Assembly: GCA_020687605.1 (NCBI GenBank)
Contig: JAJEQY010000008.1
Span: 1-64,000, forward strand
Origin: Intestinimonas aquisgranensis
Lineage (GTDB): Bacteria > Bacillota > Clostridia > Oscillospirales > Oscillospiraceae
DNA length: 64,000 nucleotides
Reading direction: 5' to 3'
A program made the position numbers and the translations under genes. This document shows positions 42,682 through 51,353 of this stretch, piece by piece. The notes below the pieces were generated by a model. The model did no database searches and was not told the DNA's origin. It worked only from the letters and a program-made list of their open reading frames with translations. Position 1 is the first letter of the stretch, and each line of letters starts with the position of its first letter.

Positions 42682-44238
42682 ATGGCAACCAAGAAAAAAG
42701 AATTGCTGGAGCAGGAAAATACCGCACCAGAGACCACGGTTACCGTGGAGAACGCTCCGCCCCCTGATGAAGCGCAGGCTGATATGGCGGCACCCGCTGA
42801 TGGCGGCGATTTGAATGAGCTGCTGGCCTCTATGGACCAGCCGGATGAAGAGGCAGCCACCATTGAGGATGACGGCAGCCTCCCGGAACTCACCGAAAAC
42901 GAGATGTTTGGTGAGGCGGATACCGATGCTACGGCGGCAGACGCACTTCCCGGCGATGATGACGCCGCTCTGACAGAGGGCTCTGACAGTGATGATGGCG
43001 AAGGTGCCTCTGCTGTTCCCGCTGACGATGGTGCAGCCGATGTCCCCAGTGAGCCTGTTTCTGGAGCGGCTGAGGAACCGGAACCGCCCAAGCCCAAGCG
43101 GACCACCCGCAGGAAAAAGACCGCACCGGTCGAAAATACGGCGCTGACGGAAGAAGTTCCCGCAGAAACAGAGTCCCCTGAGCCGGTGCCTCCCGCTGTG
43201 GAAGATGTGCCGCCTGATGGTTTTGAGGCGGCTGCGGCGGAAGATCCTGCCTCTCTGGCCGAACCGCTGGCAGAGGCCGCCCCTGCTCCCACTTCTACTC
43301 CCAGGCGCACCGCCGCTCCCCGCCGCAGTGAGCCTTCAATCCTGACCATCCGCAGCCGGGAAGATGTGGAGACGCAGGAAGACCGTGAGGACATCATCTG
43401 GCATGAGATCCACAACGCCTACCGCACCCGCCGCATCCTCACCGGCAAGCTGGGCGGCATTGAGCAGCTGGACAACCGCAAGACGGTGGCTGTGGTGGAC
43501 TACAAGGGATTCCGCATCATCATCCCCCTGAAAGAAATGATGATCAATCTGGGCCGCAGCCCCTCCGGCCAGGAATACACTGATCTGATGCTACGCCAGA
43601 ACAAGATCCTGGGGAATATGCTGGGCGCCGACATTGACTTTGTGGTGCGGGGCATTGACTCCAAGACCCGCAGCGTGGTAGCCAGCCGCCGGGAGGCCAT
43701 GATGCGCAAGCGCCAGACCTTCTATTTCGACCTTGACCCCGATGGGATGTACCGCGTCTACGAGGGCCGGATTGTCCAGGCGAGGGTCATCGCTGTGGCG
43801 GAAAAGGTTGTCCGTGTGGAGGTGTTTGGGGTGGAGTGCTCGATTTTGGCCCGCGACCTTGCCTGGGACTGGATCGGCGACGCTCATGAGCGGTTTGCTG
43901 TGGGCGATGAAGTGCTGGTCCGCATCCTCAGTGTGCGGCGCAACAGTTTGGAAGACCTGGGCATCCGGGCCGACATCAAGAGCACTTCGGAAAACACTGA
44001 CCGGGACAACCTGCAGAAGTGCCGCATCCAGGGCAAGTATGCAGGAAAGGTCACCGATGTTCATAAAGGCGTGGTCTATGTCCGGCTCGCCAATGGCGTC
44101 AATGCGGTAGCCCACTCCTGCTACGACTATCGGATGCCCGGAAAGAAGGATGATGTGTCCTTTGCCGTCACCCGCCTGGATATGGAGCGTGGCGTGGCCG
44201 TGGGCATCATCACGCGGATCATCCGGCAGAACCTGTAA
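42682..44238 (+). CDS. S1-domain protein with long acidic N-terminus (plus block)
   Basis: 518 residues. About 1-225 are low-complexity Glu/Asp/Ala/Pro with K-R-T-T-R-R-K-K-T basic islands. About 235-515 contain S1/OB segments (G-K-L-G-G-I-E-Q-L; A-R-V-I-A-V-A-E-K-V-V-R-V-E-V-F-G; G-K-V-T-D-V-H-K-G-V-V-Y-V-R-L) matching the minus-block protein at 28555. It lies 24 bases after VirD4 with a GGAGG site and is closed by the terminator at 44249. Likely nucleic-acid-binding; unassigned. Confidence 0.8.
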   Translation: MATKKKELLEQENTAPETTVTVENAPPPDEAQADMAAPADGGDLNELLASMDQPDEEAATIEDDGSLPELTENEMFGEADTDATAADALPGDDDAALTEGSDSDDGEGASAVPADDGAADVPSEPVSGAAEEPEPPKPKRTTRRKKTAPVENTALTEEVPAETESPEPVPPAVEDVPPDGFEAAAAEDPASLAEPLAEAAPAPTSTPRRTAAPRRSEPSILTIRSREDVETQEDREDIIWHEIHNAYRTRRILTGKLGGIEQLDNRKTVAVVDYKGFRIIIPLKEMMINLGRSPSGQEYTDLMLRQNKILGNMLGADIDFVVRGIDSKTRSVVASRREAMMRKRQTFYFDLDPDGMYRVYEGRIVQARVIAVAEKVVRVEVFGVECSILARDLAWDWIGDAHERFAVGDEVLVRILSVRRNSLEDLGIRADIKSTSENTDRDNLQKCRIQGKYAGKVTDVHKGVVYVRLANGVNAVAHSCYDYRMPGKKDDVSFAVTRLDMERGVAVGIITRIIRQNL

Positions 44239-44248
44239 TGCAAAAGTG

Positions 44249-44289
44249 CCTGGAGAGTAGTAACGAACTGCTCTCCAGGTTTCTTTTTT
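44249..44289 (+). terminator. Terminator of the VirD4-S1 operon
   Basis: CCTGGAGAG/CTCTCCAGG stem with a 13-base loop and TTTCTTTTTT directly after the S1-protein gene; marks the left edge of the AAA15-RloB cassette. Confidence 0.9.
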
Positions 44290-44434
44290 GTCATTATCAG
44301 ATCCACCACTGTATATCTTTATCACATAGGCTTCCTTCCAAATTCCCATTTCGAATAATTTATTTTGTGTTTGCGTTGATTTTTCACAAAAATCGGTCTA
44401 TAATATGCAAAAGAAAAGGTTTAGGAGGTCACTT

Positions 44435-45631
44435 ATGCTGATTCAATTTAGTGTGGAGAATTTTCTATCCATCAAAGATAAGGTTGTATTATCCCTGCTG
44501 GCCAGCAAGGATAATGAGCATCCAGAGCATCTTATCATGGATGGAAATAAAAGCTATTTGAAGTCTGCTGTCATTTACGGAGCCAATGCTTCGGGGAAGT
44601 CTAATGTCCTAAACGCGTTCTGGTTCATGGTAAACTATGTGCTGACCTCACATAACCAGCAGCTTCATAAGACCATTGACCGTTCGCCTTTCAAGTTTGA
44701 TCCGGAAACGCCAACGCGCCCCAGCAGCTTTGAGGTCATCTTTACCACTGAAGGTATCCGATATGCGTATGGTTTTTCTGCGACAGATAAGGCTGTTACA
44801 GAAGAATACCTATATTACTATCCCAACGGCAGACAGGCGCTTATTTTTGAGAGAAAAAATACCAAAGATTTTCGTTTTACGGTGGATATAGATGAACAAA
44901 ACACGCTCAAGGAGCGCACTTCTGCGAACAAACTCTATTTGTCAGTTGCATCAAACTGGAGTTACTCTAAAGTGATTCCGGTTTTGGAGTGGTTCGCTTC
45001 TTGTCAGATCATCACGAAGAATTCCGTGGCGGACGCTTATGGGCTTGAGGCAGAGCAGCTGAAAGATGATGATTACCGGCGTGTGATCGCATCTATGCTG
45101 CGTGTTGCCGATTTGGGAATACAGGCTTTGCAAATGCGCGATGCAGAGCCTGCTCCTTCGCAGCACGGTGACAGCTTTGCAAATATTGAGGCCATTCACA
45201 CGGTACAGGATACCAATGGAAATGCATTATCCTATGCGTTAAATATGGCAGAGGAATCTGACGGCACCAACAGTTATTTCAAACTGATCGGCGTTGTGAA
45301 AAAGGCTTTAGACCAGGGAACGCTTCTTGTGGCTGATGAGATGGACGCACATCTGCATCCTCTATTGACCAGGCATCTGGTATCCTTGTTTGACAGCACA
45401 GAATTCAATCCAAAGGGTGCTCAGTTGATCTTCACATCTCACAGCACCAATCTTCTTGATTTGGATTTGTTGAGAAGAGATCAAATTTGGTTCACAGAAA
45501 AAGACGAGCAGACAGCAGCCACCGATCTGTTCTCCCTTTACGATTTTTCTGTTCGCAAAGACACTAAAGTAGAAAAGGGTTATTTGATCGGCCGTTTTGG
45601 TGCGATTCCCTTTATCAAGGGAGGGCTGTAA
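44435..45631 (+). CDS. AAA15/AAA21-family ATPase (AbiLi/RloA-like)
   Basis: 398 residues from ATG 44435 (TAGGAGGT site). Walker A G-A-N-A-S-G-K-S (49-56), the signature region S-D-G-T-N-S-Y-F-K-L, Walker B L-L-V-A-D-E-M-D-A-H-L-H-P and the switch S-H-S-T-N-L-L-D place it with SMC/OLD-like abortive-infection ATPases. Partner RloB gene starts 2 bases after its stop. AT-richer than the surrounding element genes and bracketed by a terminator and an inverted repeat, so it looks like an acquired defence cassette. Confidence 0.9.
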   Translation: MLIQFSVENFLSIKDKVVLSLLASKDNEHPEHLIMDGNKSYLKSAVIYGANASGKSNVLNAFWFMVNYVLTSHNQQLHKTIDRSPFKFDPETPTRPSSFEVIFTTEGIRYAYGFSATDKAVTEEYLYYYPNGRQALIFERKNTKDFRFTVDIDEQNTLKERTSANKLYLSVASNWSYSKVIPVLEWFASCQIITKNSVADAYGLEAEQLKDDDYRRVIASMLRVADLGIQALQMRDAEPAPSQHGDSFANIEAIHTVQDTNGNALSYALNMAEESDGTNSYFKLIGVVKKALDQGTLLVADEMDAHLHPLLTRHLVSLFDSTEFNPKGAQLIFTSHSTNLLDLDLLRRDQIWFTEKDEQTAATDLFSLYDFSVRKDTKVEKGYLIGRFGAIPFIKGGL

Positions 45632-45632
45632 A

Positions 45633-46280
45633 ATGGCACGCGGACAAATTGAAAAGCGTGGGCAGCGGCGCAGAAAACTAAAACCTGTCATTCTGATTGT
45701 GACGGAGGGTTCTCAAACTGAACCGAAATATTTTGAACATTATCGCAGCCGCCAGACCAATATTGACATTCGTGTAGTCGGCAGCCGCACCAAAGGAGGT
45801 GAAACCGATTACCTTGGCCTGATTCGGAAAGCCGTGGAATATCAAAGTAAAAATCAGATTTCTGCATCAAATGGGGATGCGGTGTGGGTCGTTGCTGACG
45901 GTGATGTAAACTATAATAATCCTGATCCTATCGCCGCCAAAGACAACTTACTCTCCAGAGCAAGGAAACTGGCAGATGCAAAGGGAATTCACATTGCAAT
46001 CTCGAATCCCTGCTTTGAGTTTTGGTATTTGCTGCATTTTCAGTACACAACAAAATTTTTCAAAGATTACCCTGCAGTGAAGACAGCCTTGACCGCCTAC
46101 CTCTCGGATTATGAAAAAGCCGGCGATGTGTATGCGCAGTTATCTGAACATACAACTGATGCGATCCAGAACGCCAAGCGTGTAGAACAATACCATATTC
46201 AAAATGACTGCAATAAACCGTTTGGGATCGCCGTTAATCCATTCACCGACATCTATCAACTGGTTGAATCACTGCTGTAA
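45633..46280 (+). CDS. RloB-family protein (AbiLii-like)
   Basis: 215 residues. Toprim-like features: Glu25 in V-T-E-G-S-Q-T-E-P-K-Y-F, D-x-D in V-V-A-D-G-D-V, and S-N-P-C-F-E-F-W-Y-L-L-H-F, the RloB hallmark. RloB proteins pair with AAA15 ATPases in the lactococcal AbiL phage-abortive system and in restriction-linked rlo loci; a nuclease role is inferred from the fold. GGAGGG overlaps the end of the ATPase gene, so the two are co-translated. Confidence 0.88.
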   Translation: MARGQIEKRGQRRRKLKPVILIVTEGSQTEPKYFEHYRSRQTNIDIRVVGSRTKGGETDYLGLIRKAVEYQSKNQISASNGDAVWVVADGDVNYNNPDPIAAKDNLLSRARKLADAKGIHIAISNPCFEFWYLLHFQYTTKFFKDYPAVKTALTAYLSDYEKAGDVYAQLSEHTTDAIQNAKRVEQYHIQNDCNKPFGIAVNPFTDIYQLVESLL

Positions 46281-46341
46281 TTGTGCGTAGGATTTCTCGT
46301 GAGCATCATGCAGACCGTATAGAACTCGTCTCCGTTGCTTC

Positions 46342-46384
46342 GACAATCACACATTATTTTTAAATAAGATGATGTGTGATTGTC
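46342..46384. repeat. 13-bp perfect inverted repeat after RloB
   Basis: GACAATCACACAT and its complement flank 17 bases, 61 bases after the rloB stop. It may be a terminator or a cassette end. The rest of the gap to 46545 contains an AGCCGT/ACGGCT hairpin near 46504 and no gene. Confidence 0.6.
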
Positions 46385-46545
46385 ATTCCTGCTTTTAACA
46401 ACACATTGAATTGGCACAGGATTGCCCATACATTGGCGCAGTCCTGCCCTTTCGCCGTAAATCCAAATCTGCTATACTTGGTACAGTCAAAACTTTGTAA
46501 TGCAGCCGTTCCGGTCGGGACGGCTGTTTTCATTTGTAAGTAAAG

Positions 46546-47013
46546 GTGGTGGTTCACATTCATACTTTCCTGCAAAAAGTCCGCAGGACATTGAAGAGCG
46601 AACGGGGCGAGGCCAACTATTTCTCTACGGTGGTGTTCATCTTTATCGCCGTCATCCTGCTGGCCTTTATCATCGACCTGTTCGGCATCATCTCCACAAA
46701 ACAGGAGTTAGACCATGCGGCAGATCAGATGGTCAAGCAGATCCAGCTGTCCGGCGGCATCAACAGCGAGACCGACTCGCTCTTTGACTTCCTGTGCTCG
46801 GAGATCGAGGGCGCGGAGAATATCACATACTCCATCGACGCCACATACAAGACGCCTACGCCGTCCGGGATGTCCCGGGCCATCCAGCTGGGGACGCCCT
46901 TCTACATCACCATTGAGGGCGAGGCCAAGCTGGGCGGCTTCTGGAACCTGGATCTGGTCAACATCACGGTGGTGGCACGCGGCTCCGGCGTCAGCGAGCA
47001 CTACTGGAAGTGA
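46546..47013 (+). CDS. TadE-like pseudopilin, DUF4320 type
   Basis: 155 residues. The pattern S-E-R-G-E-A then one long hydrophobic helix (about 26-48) and an extracytoplasmic tail is the TadE/DUF4320 layout. The start is unclear: GTG at 46546 has no spacing to a ribosome site, while ATT at 46558 has AAAGGTGG correctly placed. It is the first gene of the pilus cluster. It overlaps nothing and is followed after 8 bases by a second TadE-like gene. Confidence 0.75.
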   Translation: MVVHIHTFLQKVRRTLKSERGEANYFSTVVFIFIAVILLAFIIDLFGIISTKQELDHAADQMVKQIQLSGGINSETDSLFDFLCSEIEGAENITYSIDATYKTPTPSGMSRAIQLGTPFYITIEGEAKLGGFWNLDLVNITVVARGSGVSEHYWK

Positions 47014-47021
47014 GGTGGCCT

Positions 47022-47522
47022 ATGAAGCGTTTTCTTTCACGGCTGCGCCGGCCGCTTTGCAACGAGCGGGGCGAGATCACTTTCTTTGCCTGCTTTTTTG
47101 TAGTCGGGGTCGTCATGCTCATCTCTTTCCTGCTTCTGTACGCCTCGGTGCGGATCACCTGCATCAACATCCGCAACGGCGCCAAAATGGAGCTGAACAA
47201 CCTGAGCGCCACCATCTATGCGGACACCTACCGCTCCCAGCGGGAAACCAACTTCGGGGAATACCTGCGCACCCTCTATTCCAGCAATGACTATACGGAA
47301 ATGCTGGAGGCCACTGTCGCCGGCGGCCTGGCGGAGAAGATCCCGCTTTCCACCGAGGACTATGAGGTATCCGACATCAGCCTGGAGTTCAATGTGGTGG
47401 GCGACCGGGTGGAATATGTTTTCTATTGTGATGTAGATTTTTACATCCGAATGTTCGGCCACAGCTACCCCACCATCACACAGCGGGTGGAGCTGACCGG
47501 CTACCACAACACCAAATTTTAG
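47022..47522 (+). CDS. TadE/TadF-like pseudopilin
   Basis: 166 residues from ATG 47022 (GAGGTGG site). N-E-R-G-E-I-T-F-F precedes a single membrane helix (about 22-45), then an extracytoplasmic domain ending with G-Y-H-N-T-K-F. The E-R-G-E motif before the helix matches the prepilin-peptidase recognition style and is shared with the gene upstream. It probably forms a minor pilin or assembly factor with 46546 and the Flp-like peptide at 57265. Confidence 0.75.
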   Translation: MKRFLSRLRRPLCNERGEITFFACFFVVGVVMLISFLLLYASVRITCINIRNGAKMELNNLSATIYADTYRSQRETNFGEYLRTLYSSNDYTEMLEATVAGGLAEKIPLSTEDYEVSDISLEFNVVGDRVEYVFYCDVDFYIRMFGHSYPTITQRVELTGYHNTKF

Positions 47523-47594
47523 CGGCGCTGTTGAAATTCCAGTCAGCTCCGCAGTATAGGCTTTATATAACAGCAAAAAGGAGTGTGGACACAC

Positions 47595-48170
47595 ATGAAG
47601 AAGTTTTTCCAATCCAAAGGCTTTATTGTTTCGGCCCTGGCTGTCCTCTGCGTCGCCATCCTGGGCGTCTGCTGGTTCGTGAGCCGGGACCGCACGGATG
47701 AATTCCGTCCGGATGAATCTCCTCCCAGCAGTACCAGCAGCGACTGGTCGGATGGCGGTGTGCAGTCTGGCGACGGAGGCGGGGGCGCAGATGCCTATGC
47801 GCCCGGTCAGTCTTCCAGCGCCGAAGAGGAATATCCCAAGGTGACCTCAGAATCTGAGGGCGAGGTTGAAATCGACTTTACCGATACGGAAAAGCCGGAA
47901 GAAACGCCTCCCCCTGTGCCGGAAGGCAAGACGGAGATCGAAGATCCCGGCGAAGAGCATGAGGTCAATCCCGACCCGGCAGTACCGGAAGTCACCGCCC
48001 CTCCCGCAGAGGAATCCACTTCCAGCAATGAGCCGGCCCCTGGCTCCAGCAATGGCAGCGGCGCCGTTTACGACCCGGTGTTTGGCTGGGTAGTCCCCGG
48101 CGATGTGCAGCAGTCCACCGGCGACAGCGACGGTGACCTGAACAAGCAGGTCGGCAACATGGGCGGCTGA
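47595..48170 (+). CDS. Membrane-anchored acidic Pro/Ser-rich protein (DUF6550-like)
   Basis: 191 residues from ATG 47595. One N-terminal membrane helix (about 9-29), a long acidic low-complexity ectodomain rich in Pro, Glu, Ser and Gly, and a conserved C-terminus V-Y-D-P-V-F-G-W-V-V-P-G with a terminal K-Q-V-G-N-M-G-G. I associate this with the DUF6550 family of Clostridial elements. Probably exposed outside the membrane; role in the pilus cluster unknown. Confidence 0.65.
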   Translation: MKKFFQSKGFIVSALAVLCVAILGVCWFVSRDRTDEFRPDESPPSSTSSDWSDGGVQSGDGGGGADAYAPGQSSSAEEEYPKVTSESEGEVEIDFTDTEKPEETPPPVPEGKTEIEDPGEEHEVNPDPAVPEVTAPPAEESTSSNEPAPGSSNGSGAVYDPVFGWVVPGDVQQSTGDSDGDLNKQVGNMGG

Positions 48171-48197
48171 CCACCTACAACTGAATATGGACCTAAA

Positions 48198-48232
48198 GGG
48201 CCGTCACAGGATTGTGGCGGCCTTCTTATTTT
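48198..48232 (+). terminator. Hairpin after the DUF6550-like gene
   Basis: GGCCGTCACA/TGTGGCGGCC stem with a GGAT loop and TTCTTATTTT tail, 28 bases after the stop. It could weaken transcription into the surface protein gene at 48251. Confidence 0.65.
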
Positions 48233-48250
48233 CAAGAAGAACGGAGCGTG

Positions 48251-49951
48251 ATGTATTTGAAACGACTTCTCGCCCTCTTATGCAGCCTCGCCCTGGTGTT
48301 CTGTCTCGTCCCTTCCACGGCATTTGCATCAGGAGGCAACGGGAACATTGACGGTGGCGGCGGCGGGATGGGGCAAGGCACATCCTCAAACTTCTGGAAT
48401 CCCGGCAACGATGGCGTGCGTATCACGGTTGTAGACGCAGCAAGCGGTGCTGCCGTGTCCTCACCGCTGGACTTTTCCAACCGGACGCAGAAAAGCAGCA
48501 TCCTTCATTTTGGCAAAGTCAACAAACTGCAGTACCTGAGCGGCACTGGCCTCTCCCTCCAGTCCGGGGTGGCCTATTCCTGCATCAAGCCCGCGCAGTC
48601 CATGCCCACCATCGTCAGCAGCAAGGGCCAGAGCAACATTGACGCCATCAAGCGGTACTTCTGCTCGGAATATGCCTGCATGATGGTCGCCCAGGCTGCG
48701 GGTGTGGACTATGAGCGGATGATCGCTGGAGAATATAAGCTGCTGATCGAGCCCATCGCCTACTTTACCCACAACGGCCAATATTACTGCATGACGGCCA
48801 CCGAGGCCGGCCTTTACGATCAGATGTCCGGCGGCAACCTGCGCCGGACCATGACCTCGCTGACCCATAAGAACCTGCCGCTGGCAATGTTTCTGGAGTT
48901 CAGCGACCTTGGTATTTCCGCCTGGACCGGCAACACCACCGGGACGCAGAACAATTCCGACATCATCAATACACTGGGCGTCGGCATCGTCTGGTTTGAT
49001 GAAGCCCCGCCCGAGGGGGATATTGAAGCCCCCGATGTGGAGTACCGGGTGGATACCGATGTCATTACCTCTGTCACCCTGCGGACGGATACCGACCTGA
49101 CGCCGGATAATCCCGCTTCGGTGACCTTCCACATCCTCGGCACCACCTACCGGGTCAACAATGTGGTGATCCCCGCCGGCGACAGCCAGGTGGTCTGGGT
49201 CAAGTGGCATACCCCCACCACACCGCAGACAGTCACCATCACGGTATCCGTCAGCGGCGCCTATACCGCCCAGGATACCTTTGTGGCAGAAATCGTGGAC
49301 CTGAACGAACATATCCCGCCTGACCCGGTGGCCACAGACACCAATCCCACCTATACTGTGCCGTCCCTGCCCAATGAAACGCAGAAACTCACGGCCAACT
49401 GGGGCGTCTGGAGCTGCTACTGGGTACCGGTATGGGTGTGGTGTGATCACGGCGAAGACGGCGGGCACTGGGTGGATGAAGGCTACTGGGAATATGAGTA
49501 CACCGGCTATTCTGCCTCCATCAGCGGCGTTATGTCCCTGATGCCGGACGATATTGTGCCGACGGCCTCCGGAAAATCCATGAAGAGCGGGTACGGCGTC
49601 AAGCAGGATGTGACCGCCACGCTCTCCACCGACGCGCCCACCAGCCACATCACCCATCCGCAGACGGCCTTTTCGGTGTTCCCGGAGTTCCAGTATGAAA
49701 CCTATCTCCGCCTGCTGCAGCGAGTGTCCAGCGGCCGGAGCGCCAAATTCACCTTCCAGCCCAATGAGTTCTCGACTTACAGCCGGGAAGTGCATTTTAC
49801 CCCCATCTGGTTCCCGGATGCGACAAACTACACCGTCTTCACCCAGGTCTGGGATACCTGGACGCCGGACGGGATGCTGAGTATCAACCTGAATGACTAT
49901 GTTTCCATTGACGGGAGCCTCTATGATGACTGGTACACCAATCGAGAGTAA
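48251..49951 (+). CDS. Large secreted surface protein of the pilus cluster
   Basis: 566 residues from ATG 48251. A strong signal peptide (L-L-A-L-L-C-S-L-A-L-V-F-C-L-V, cleavage near A-F-A-S) leads to a Gly-rich mature start, then a mixed region with aromatic and Cys residues and beta-rich segments (S-V-T-L-R-T-D-T-D-L-T-P). Late W-S-C-Y-W-V-P-V-W-V-W and H-W-V-D-E-G-Y-W-E-Y-E-Y stretches are striking. No wall-anchor motif or C-terminal helix. Lying between TadE-like genes and the prepilin peptidase, it may be an adhesin or pilus-tip protein. Its 3' end overlaps the peptidase gene by 29 bases. Confidence 0.7.
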   Translation: MYLKRLLALLCSLALVFCLVPSTAFASGGNGNIDGGGGGMGQGTSSNFWNPGNDGVRITVVDAASGAAVSSPLDFSNRTQKSSILHFGKVNKLQYLSGTGLSLQSGVAYSCIKPAQSMPTIVSSKGQSNIDAIKRYFCSEYACMMVAQAAGVDYERMIAGEYKLLIEPIAYFTHNGQYYCMTATEAGLYDQMSGGNLRRTMTSLTHKNLPLAMFLEFSDLGISAWTGNTTGTQNNSDIINTLGVGIVWFDEAPPEGDIEAPDVEYRVDTDVITSVTLRTDTDLTPDNPASVTFHILGTTYRVNNVVIPAGDSQVVWVKWHTPTTPQTVTITVSVSGAYTAQDTFVAEIVDLNEHIPPDPVATDTNPTYTVPSLPNETQKLTANWGVWSCYWVPVWVWCDHGEDGGHWVDEGYWEYEYTGYSASISGVMSLMPDDIVPTASGKSMKSGYGVKQDVTATLSTDAPTSHITHPQTAFSVFPEFQYETYLRLLQRVSSGRSAKFTFQPNEFSTYSREVHFTPIWFPDATNYTVFTQVWDTWTPDGMLSINLNDYVSIDGSLYDDWYTNRE

Positions 49952-50432
49952 TGTGTGGATGGCATACCTGCTCACTGTTTTTCTGGTGGTGACGGGTTTT
50001 GCCGTCTACGACATCCTATACAGGCGGGTGCCCGACCGGGCGCTCGTCTTTTTTATCCCCCTGGCCGCGCTGGCCCCGCTGATCCAGGTCTACTTCATTC
50101 TGGAGTATGACCGGACGCCCATTTTCATCTGGCCTGTTGTGACCGAGGCGCTGATGGGCGCGTTGCTTGGCTTCTGCATCCCGCTGGCCGCTGCTATGGC
50201 GACCGGCGGCAGCGGCATGGGCGGCGGGGATATCAAATTCTGCGGGGTACTGGGTCTGGTCTATGGTCCCTCCGGCATGGCCCTGGTATTTTTGGTAGCC
50301 GCCGGCTTCGCCATGCCGGTGGTGCTGCTGTTCCGGCGGCTCTTGCGGGACAAACAGCCCACCGCGATCCCGTTTTTACCTTTTCTGGCCTGCGGCTGCT
50401 CTGTGGCGACGCTGGCTGAACTATTTTTATGA
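49923..50432 (+). CDS. Type IV prepilin peptidase (A24, TadV/CpaA-like)
   Basis: 169 residues from ATG 49923 (GGGAG site inside the previous gene). Multi-pass membrane protein with the aspartyl-protease pair: Asp in A-V-Y-D-I-L and the GxGD-type motif M-G-G-G-D-I-K-F. It lacks the N-methylase domain, as in Tad systems. It cleaves class III leader peptides from Flp/TadE pilins. Four-base overlap (ATGA) with the frame of the next gene. Confidence 0.9.
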   Translation: MMTGTPIESNVWMAYLLTVFLVVTGFAVYDILYRRVPDRALVFFIPLAALAPLIQVYFILEYDRTPIFIWPVVTEALMGALLGFCIPLAAAMATGGSGMGGGDIKFCGVLGLVYGPSGMALVFLVAAGFAMPVVLLFRRLLRDKQPTAIPFLPFLACGCSVATLAELFL

Positions 50433-50446
50433 CAGGAGAGATGCTT

Positions 50447-51319
50447 ATGAAACTCAACAACCGATTTATCTTCGGCATTCTGTCCCTGGTTCTGGCGGCG
50501 GTCATCGCATTTGTGGCACTGCCCACCATTGCCCGGCAGACCAACGGCAAGACGGAGATCGTCCGCATCACCCAGCCGGTGCTGAAAGGCGAAACAATCA
50601 CCAGCGACAACGCCGAAGTCGTAGAAGTGGGCGGGTACAACCTCCCTTCCAATGTGGCCCACAGCATGGATGATGTGGAGGGACTGTATGTTACCGCTGA
50701 TTTGGCAGAGGGCGACTATATCCTTACCAGCAAGGTCAGTACCGTCCCTGTTTCCTCGGATGTGGCGCTCAACGACATCCCCTCCGGCAAGGTCGCCATC
50801 TCGCTGACTGTGAAAACGCTGGCCTCCGGCCTGTCGGATAAGCTGCAGCCGGGCGACATCATCCGCATTTATCACTTCCTGGAGACGGCGGAAGAGGTGC
50901 CGGAGCTGCGCTTTGTCAAGGTGCTGTCGGTCACCGACTCTGACGGTATCAATGTGGACAACACCAAGGAGCCTACCGAGGACGAAGAGCCGCAGCAGTC
51001 TGCCACCATCACTGTGCTGGCAAGCCCGGAGCAGGCCCGTATCATTACTGAGATGGAAAATGACGGCGTGGCCCATGTGGCGCTGATCTCCCGCAACAAC
51101 GACCAGCTGGCCGAGGAACTGCTGGCCGAGCAGGACAAGACGCTTCAGGAGATCTACTTCCCCGAAACACTGGTTGAGGAAAATGCTGAAAGCCAGGATG
51201 GTGGAGAAGCCGCTGAAGGCGCCGCAGATGGCGAGTCCACAGGCGAGACCGGCTCCGATGGGGCGGAAGGCGGTACGGAAACAACTCCTGCGGACAGCAT
51301 CCCGGAAGACGGCGAATAA
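50447..51319 (+). CDS. CpaB/RcpC-like SAF-domain protein
   Basis: 290 residues from ATG 50447 (AGGAG 8 bases upstream). N-terminal membrane helix (about 9-27), SAF domain (I-T-Q-P-V-L-K-G-E-T-I-T-S-D-N; P-S-G-K-V-A-I-S-L-T-V; L-Q-P-G-D-I-I-R-I) and an acidic C-terminal tail of about 45 residues. CpaB/RcpC proteins are extracytoplasmic parts of Tad secretion, thought to bind wall or pilus. It is followed by a terminator and the reversed AAA-DUF234 gene. Confidence 0.85.
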   Translation: MKLNNRFIFGILSLVLAAVIAFVALPTIARQTNGKTEIVRITQPVLKGETITSDNAEVVEVGGYNLPSNVAHSMDDVEGLYVTADLAEGDYILTSKVSTVPVSSDVALNDIPSGKVAISLTVKTLASGLSDKLQPGDIIRIYHFLETAEEVPELRFVKVLSVTDSDGINVDNTKEPTEDEEPQQSATITVLASPEQARIITEMENDGVAHVALISRNNDQLAEELLAEQDKTLQEIYFPETLVEENAESQDGGEAAEGAADGESTGETGSDGAEGGTETTPADSIPEDGE

Positions 51320-51323
51320 AAAT

Positions 51324-51347
51324 GGGCGGTGAACAGATTCACCGCCC
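51324..51347. terminator. Bidirectional terminator between CpaB and AAA-DUF234
   Basis: A 10-bp perfect stem GGGCGGTGAA with a CAGA loop lying between two convergent genes; short tails on both sides. Confidence 0.7.
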
Positions 51348-51353
51348 GTTTCC

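Noticed and set aside
48461..49975. 504-codon minus-strand frame opposite the surface protein
   Set aside because: His/Gly/Arg-rich shadow; the plus strand has a signal peptide and ribosome site.
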